Positions 62,108-64,000 of a stretch of DNA of 64,000 nucleotides are shown here, piece by piece. Under the pieces are notes generated by a model. The model did no database searches. It had not been told where the DNA came from and saw nothing but the letters and a program-made list of their open reading frames with translations. Source of the stretch: Natronococcus sp. A-GB1 (GTDB lineage Archaea; Halobacteriota; Halobacteria; Halobacteriales; Natrialbaceae). A program made the position numbers and the translations under genes. The stretch covers positions 310,001-374,000 of the forward strand of contig NZ_JARUKW010000002.1 of NCBI RefSeq assembly GCF_029688845.1, in the 5' to 3' direction. Numbering within the stretch: position 1 is the first letter of the stretch; every line of letters starts with the position of its first letter.

Positions 62108-63571
62108 ATGGTCGTCGGAGATGTCACCACCGGAACGGACGTACTGGTAATCGGCGCCGGACCTGCGGGCTACGTGGCCGCGATCCGGGCCGGGCAGCTC
62201 GATCTGGACGTAACGCTCGTCGAAAAGGACGCGTACGGGGGCACCTGTCTGAACGACGGCTGCATCCCCTCGAAGGCGCTGATCACCGCAACCGACGTCG
62301 CCCACGAGGCGGGTAACGCCGAGGAGATGGGGATCCACGCCGACCCCGCGGTCGACCTCGCGGGAATGATGAGCTGGAAGGACGACGTCGTCGATCAGCT
62401 CACCAGCGGCGTCGAGAAGCTCTGCAAGGCAAACGGTGTCAACCTACTGGAGGGGACCGCCACCCTCTCGGACGAGAACACCGTCCGGGTCTCCCACAGC
62501 GGTGAGGGACAGGGCTCCGAGACCCTCGAGTTCGAACACGCCATCGTCGCCACGGGCTCGCGCCCGATCGAGATCCCCGGCTTCGAGTACGACGACGAGC
62601 CGGTAATCGACTCGACGCAGGCGCTCGCGCTCGAGTCGGTGCCGGACTCGATGGTGATCGTCGGCGCCGGCTACATCGGGATGGAGCTCGCGGGCGTCTA
62701 CGCGAAGCTCGGCACCGACGTCACGGTCATCGAGATGCTCGATTCGATCCTGCCGGGCTACGACGACGATCTCAAACGCCCCGTCAAGCAGCGGGCGAAC
62801 GATCTCGGGATCGAGTTTCACTTCGGCTACGCGGCCTCGGAGTGGGAACAGCAGGGCGATGGAATCCGCGTCGTGGCCGAGGCACCTGACGAGGCGGCCG
62901 CCGACGGTGGTCAGACTGAGGCCGTCGAGGACGACTCCCTCGAGCTCGACGCCGAGAAGGTCCTCGTCGCCGTCGGCCGCGAGCCGGTGTCGGACACGCT
63001 CGAACTCGAGAACGCCGGCGTCGAGACCGACGACCGCGGTTTCATCCAGACCGACTCGCGAGCGCGCTCGAACGTCGAGCACATCTTCGCCGTCGGCGAC
63101 GTCGCCGGCGAGCCGATGCTCGCTCACAAGGGCAGCATGGAGGGCCAGGTCGCCGCCGAGGTGATCGCCGGCGAGCCGTCGGCGATCGATTACCAGGCCA
63201 TGCCCGCGGCGGTGTTCACTGAACCCGAGATCGGTACCGTCGGAATGTCCGAGTCCGAGGCCGAGGAGGCCGGCTTCGAGACCGTCGTCGGGAAGTTCCC
63301 GTTCCGCGCCAGCGGCCGAGCACTGACGACCGGCGAGTCCGACGGGTTCGTCAAAATCGTCGCCGACGACGATCAGGGGTACGTGCTGGGCGCCCAGATC
63401 GTCGGTCCCGAAGCATCCGAGCTGATTGCGGAACTCGGGCTCGCGATCGAACTCGGCGCGACGCTCGAGGACGTCGCTTCCACGGTTCACACGCATCCGA
63501 CGCTCTCCGAGGCAGTGATGGAAGCGGCCGAGAACGCGCTCGGTCACGCGATTCACACACTGAATCGGTAA
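62108..63571 (+). CDS. lpdA: Dihydrolipoyl dehydrogenase E3 component
   Basis: 487 residues. FAD motif VLVIGAGPAGYVAA, redox-active disulfide GGTCLNDGCIPSK (C-x-x-x-x-C), NAD motif VIVGAGYIGMELAGVYAKLG, FAD-binding AVGDVAGEPMLAHKG and the C-terminal dimer motif with catalytic His-Glu in VHTHPTLSEAVMEAAENALGH. An acidic insertion (EAPDEAAADGGQTEAVEDDS) lies in the NAD domain. It reoxidises the E2 lipoyl group with NAD+. Last gene of the operon, 37 bases after E2. Confidence 0.96.
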   Translation: MVVGDVTTGTDVLVIGAGPAGYVAAIRAGQLDLDVTLVEKDAYGGTCLNDGCIPSKALITATDVAHEAGNAEEMGIHADPAVDLAGMMSWKDDVVDQLTSGVEKLCKANGVNLLEGTATLSDENTVRVSHSGEGQGSETLEFEHAIVATGSRPIEIPGFEYDDEPVIDSTQALALESVPDSMVIVGAGYIGMELAGVYAKLGTDVTVIEMLDSILPGYDDDLKRPVKQRANDLGIEFHFGYAASEWEQQGDGIRVVAEAPDEAAADGGQTEAVEDDSLELDAEKVLVAVGREPVSDTLELENAGVETDDRGFIQTDSRARSNVEHIFAVGDVAGEPMLAHKGSMEGQVAAEVIAGEPSAIDYQAMPAAVFTEPEIGTVGMSESEAEEAGFETVVGKFPFRASGRALTTGESDGFVKIVADDDQGYVLGAQIVGPEASELIAELGLAIELGATLEDVASTVHTHPTLSEAVMEAAENALGHAIHTLNR

Positions 63572-63706
63572 CCGAACCGCCGACTATTTTCGGAGTTCGA
63601 ACTCGAGCGGCTTGACCCACAGCAGCGCTCGACGTTCGTCGGTCGAGAGTGCAGTACACCGCATCAGCGGAGCGTGCTGATCGGGCGAGAACGGCCGATC
63701 CCACCA

Positions 63707-63988
63707 CTACTGAACGTACAGTGAATAGGCGATTACCGAAAAGCCTGCCAGAACGAGCAGGCTCTCGAGAAGCACCCCGGTCACGAGCGAGACGCCGAGT
63801 AGTTCGTGGAGTACGCCCGCCAGAACGAAACCGAGGGTGACAATACCGAACCCTCCCGCGAGATAGCCAAGCGCCGGCTGGCGGGTTCGGCGGTAGGCCT
63901 TGAACGCGAAGTACGTGATCACGCCGCCGACGATGAGAACGAATGTCTTGACGATTGCCAATACGAGCGCAGTTTCTATTCCAGTCAT
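63707..63988 (-). CDS. Small haloarchaeal membrane protein
   Basis: 93 residues, three membrane segments: ALVLAIVKTFVLIVGGVITYFA, LGYLAGGFGIVTLGFVLAGVL, and SLVTGVLLESLLVLAGFSVIA. The basic loop KAYRRTRQPAL lies on the cytosolic side. I associate this layout with haloarchaeal small membrane proteins placed near winged-helix regulators, but none is visible before the window ends. Function unknown. Confidence 0.7.
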   Translation of the reverse strand: MTGIETALVLAIVKTFVLIVGGVITYFAFKAYRRTRQPALGYLAGGFGIVTLGFVLAGVLHELLGVSLVTGVLLESLLVLAGFSVIAYSLYVQ

Positions 63989-64000
63989 GTCTCCTTTCGT

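Overview
The window reads as a chromosomal segment of a haloarchaeon (class Halobacteria; the order cannot be fixed from sequence alone, a Natrialbales-type genome is my guess). Reasons: GC-rich DNA, strongly acidic proteins, Tat-type signal peptides, TATA boxes about 27 bases before start codons with little or no 5' leader, and marker genes such as a GGM-tailed thermosome, chromosomal protein MC1, RIO1 kinase, a Dim2-like KH protein, archaeal PheST, tRNA-splicing endonuclease and a bacterial-type NAD-dependent DNA ligase. Gene density is high and most of the window is core genome.

Layout. 1-7.4 kb: partial NrfD membrane subunit, GNAT acetyltransferase, SUI1-domain protein, membrane protein, UvrC, an ABC-2 exporter pair and an ArsA/Get3 ATPase. 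7.4-14.1 kb: a secreted PQQ-propeller protein, LigA, a visibly decaying selenium-binding-protein (SBP56)/ferredoxin locus, an intact 2Fe-2S ferredoxin and RIO1 kinase. 14.1-18.1 kb: a second tryptophanyl-tRNA synthetase behind a Trp-codon leader ORF, a phosphodiesterase, a PAC2 protein and the KH protein. 18.3-26.2 kb: thermosome, an ornithine-cyclodeaminase/alanine-dehydrogenase family enzyme, DUF2071 protein, LeuRS, Hsp20, peroxiredoxin. 26.2-31.1 kb: two divergent ABC-2 export operons, one with a CPBP protease. 31.2-36.7 kb: prephenate dehydratase, MC1, a small AbrB-like protein, and pheST behind a Phe-codon leader ORF. 37-44 kb: DUF4870 protein, TrpRS1, MGMT, a DUF35/thiolase pair, EndA, a NucS-N/topoisomerase-zinc-finger protein, an HD hydrolase. 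44-47 kb: phosphonate-type ABC importer PhnDCE. 47-55 kb: a P-loop kinase, an HD phosphohydrolase, MazG-like, flippase-like, DJ-1, holin-like, HAD and a Hel308-like helicase. 55.5-63.6 kb: MATE exporter, lipoyl synthase and a complete E1alpha-E1beta-E2-E3 2-oxoacid dehydrogenase operon. 63.7-64 kb: small membrane protein.

The most interesting signal is regulatory. Two aminoacyl-tRNA synthetase transcription units each begin with a short ORF that looks leaderless and is enriched in the cognate codon: two Trp codons (W-R-W) before trpS at 14161-14238, and four Phe codons in five (F-G-F-F-F) before pheS at 36591-36671. In both, mutually exclusive RNA hairpins lie between the leader stop and the synthetase start; in pheS the leader stop codon itself is the loop of a perfect hairpin. 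This is the layout of bacterial leader-peptide attenuators, found here in an archaeon where ribosome-mediated attenuation is not an established mechanism. A third leaderless micro-ORF overlaps the GTG start of the E1alpha gene.
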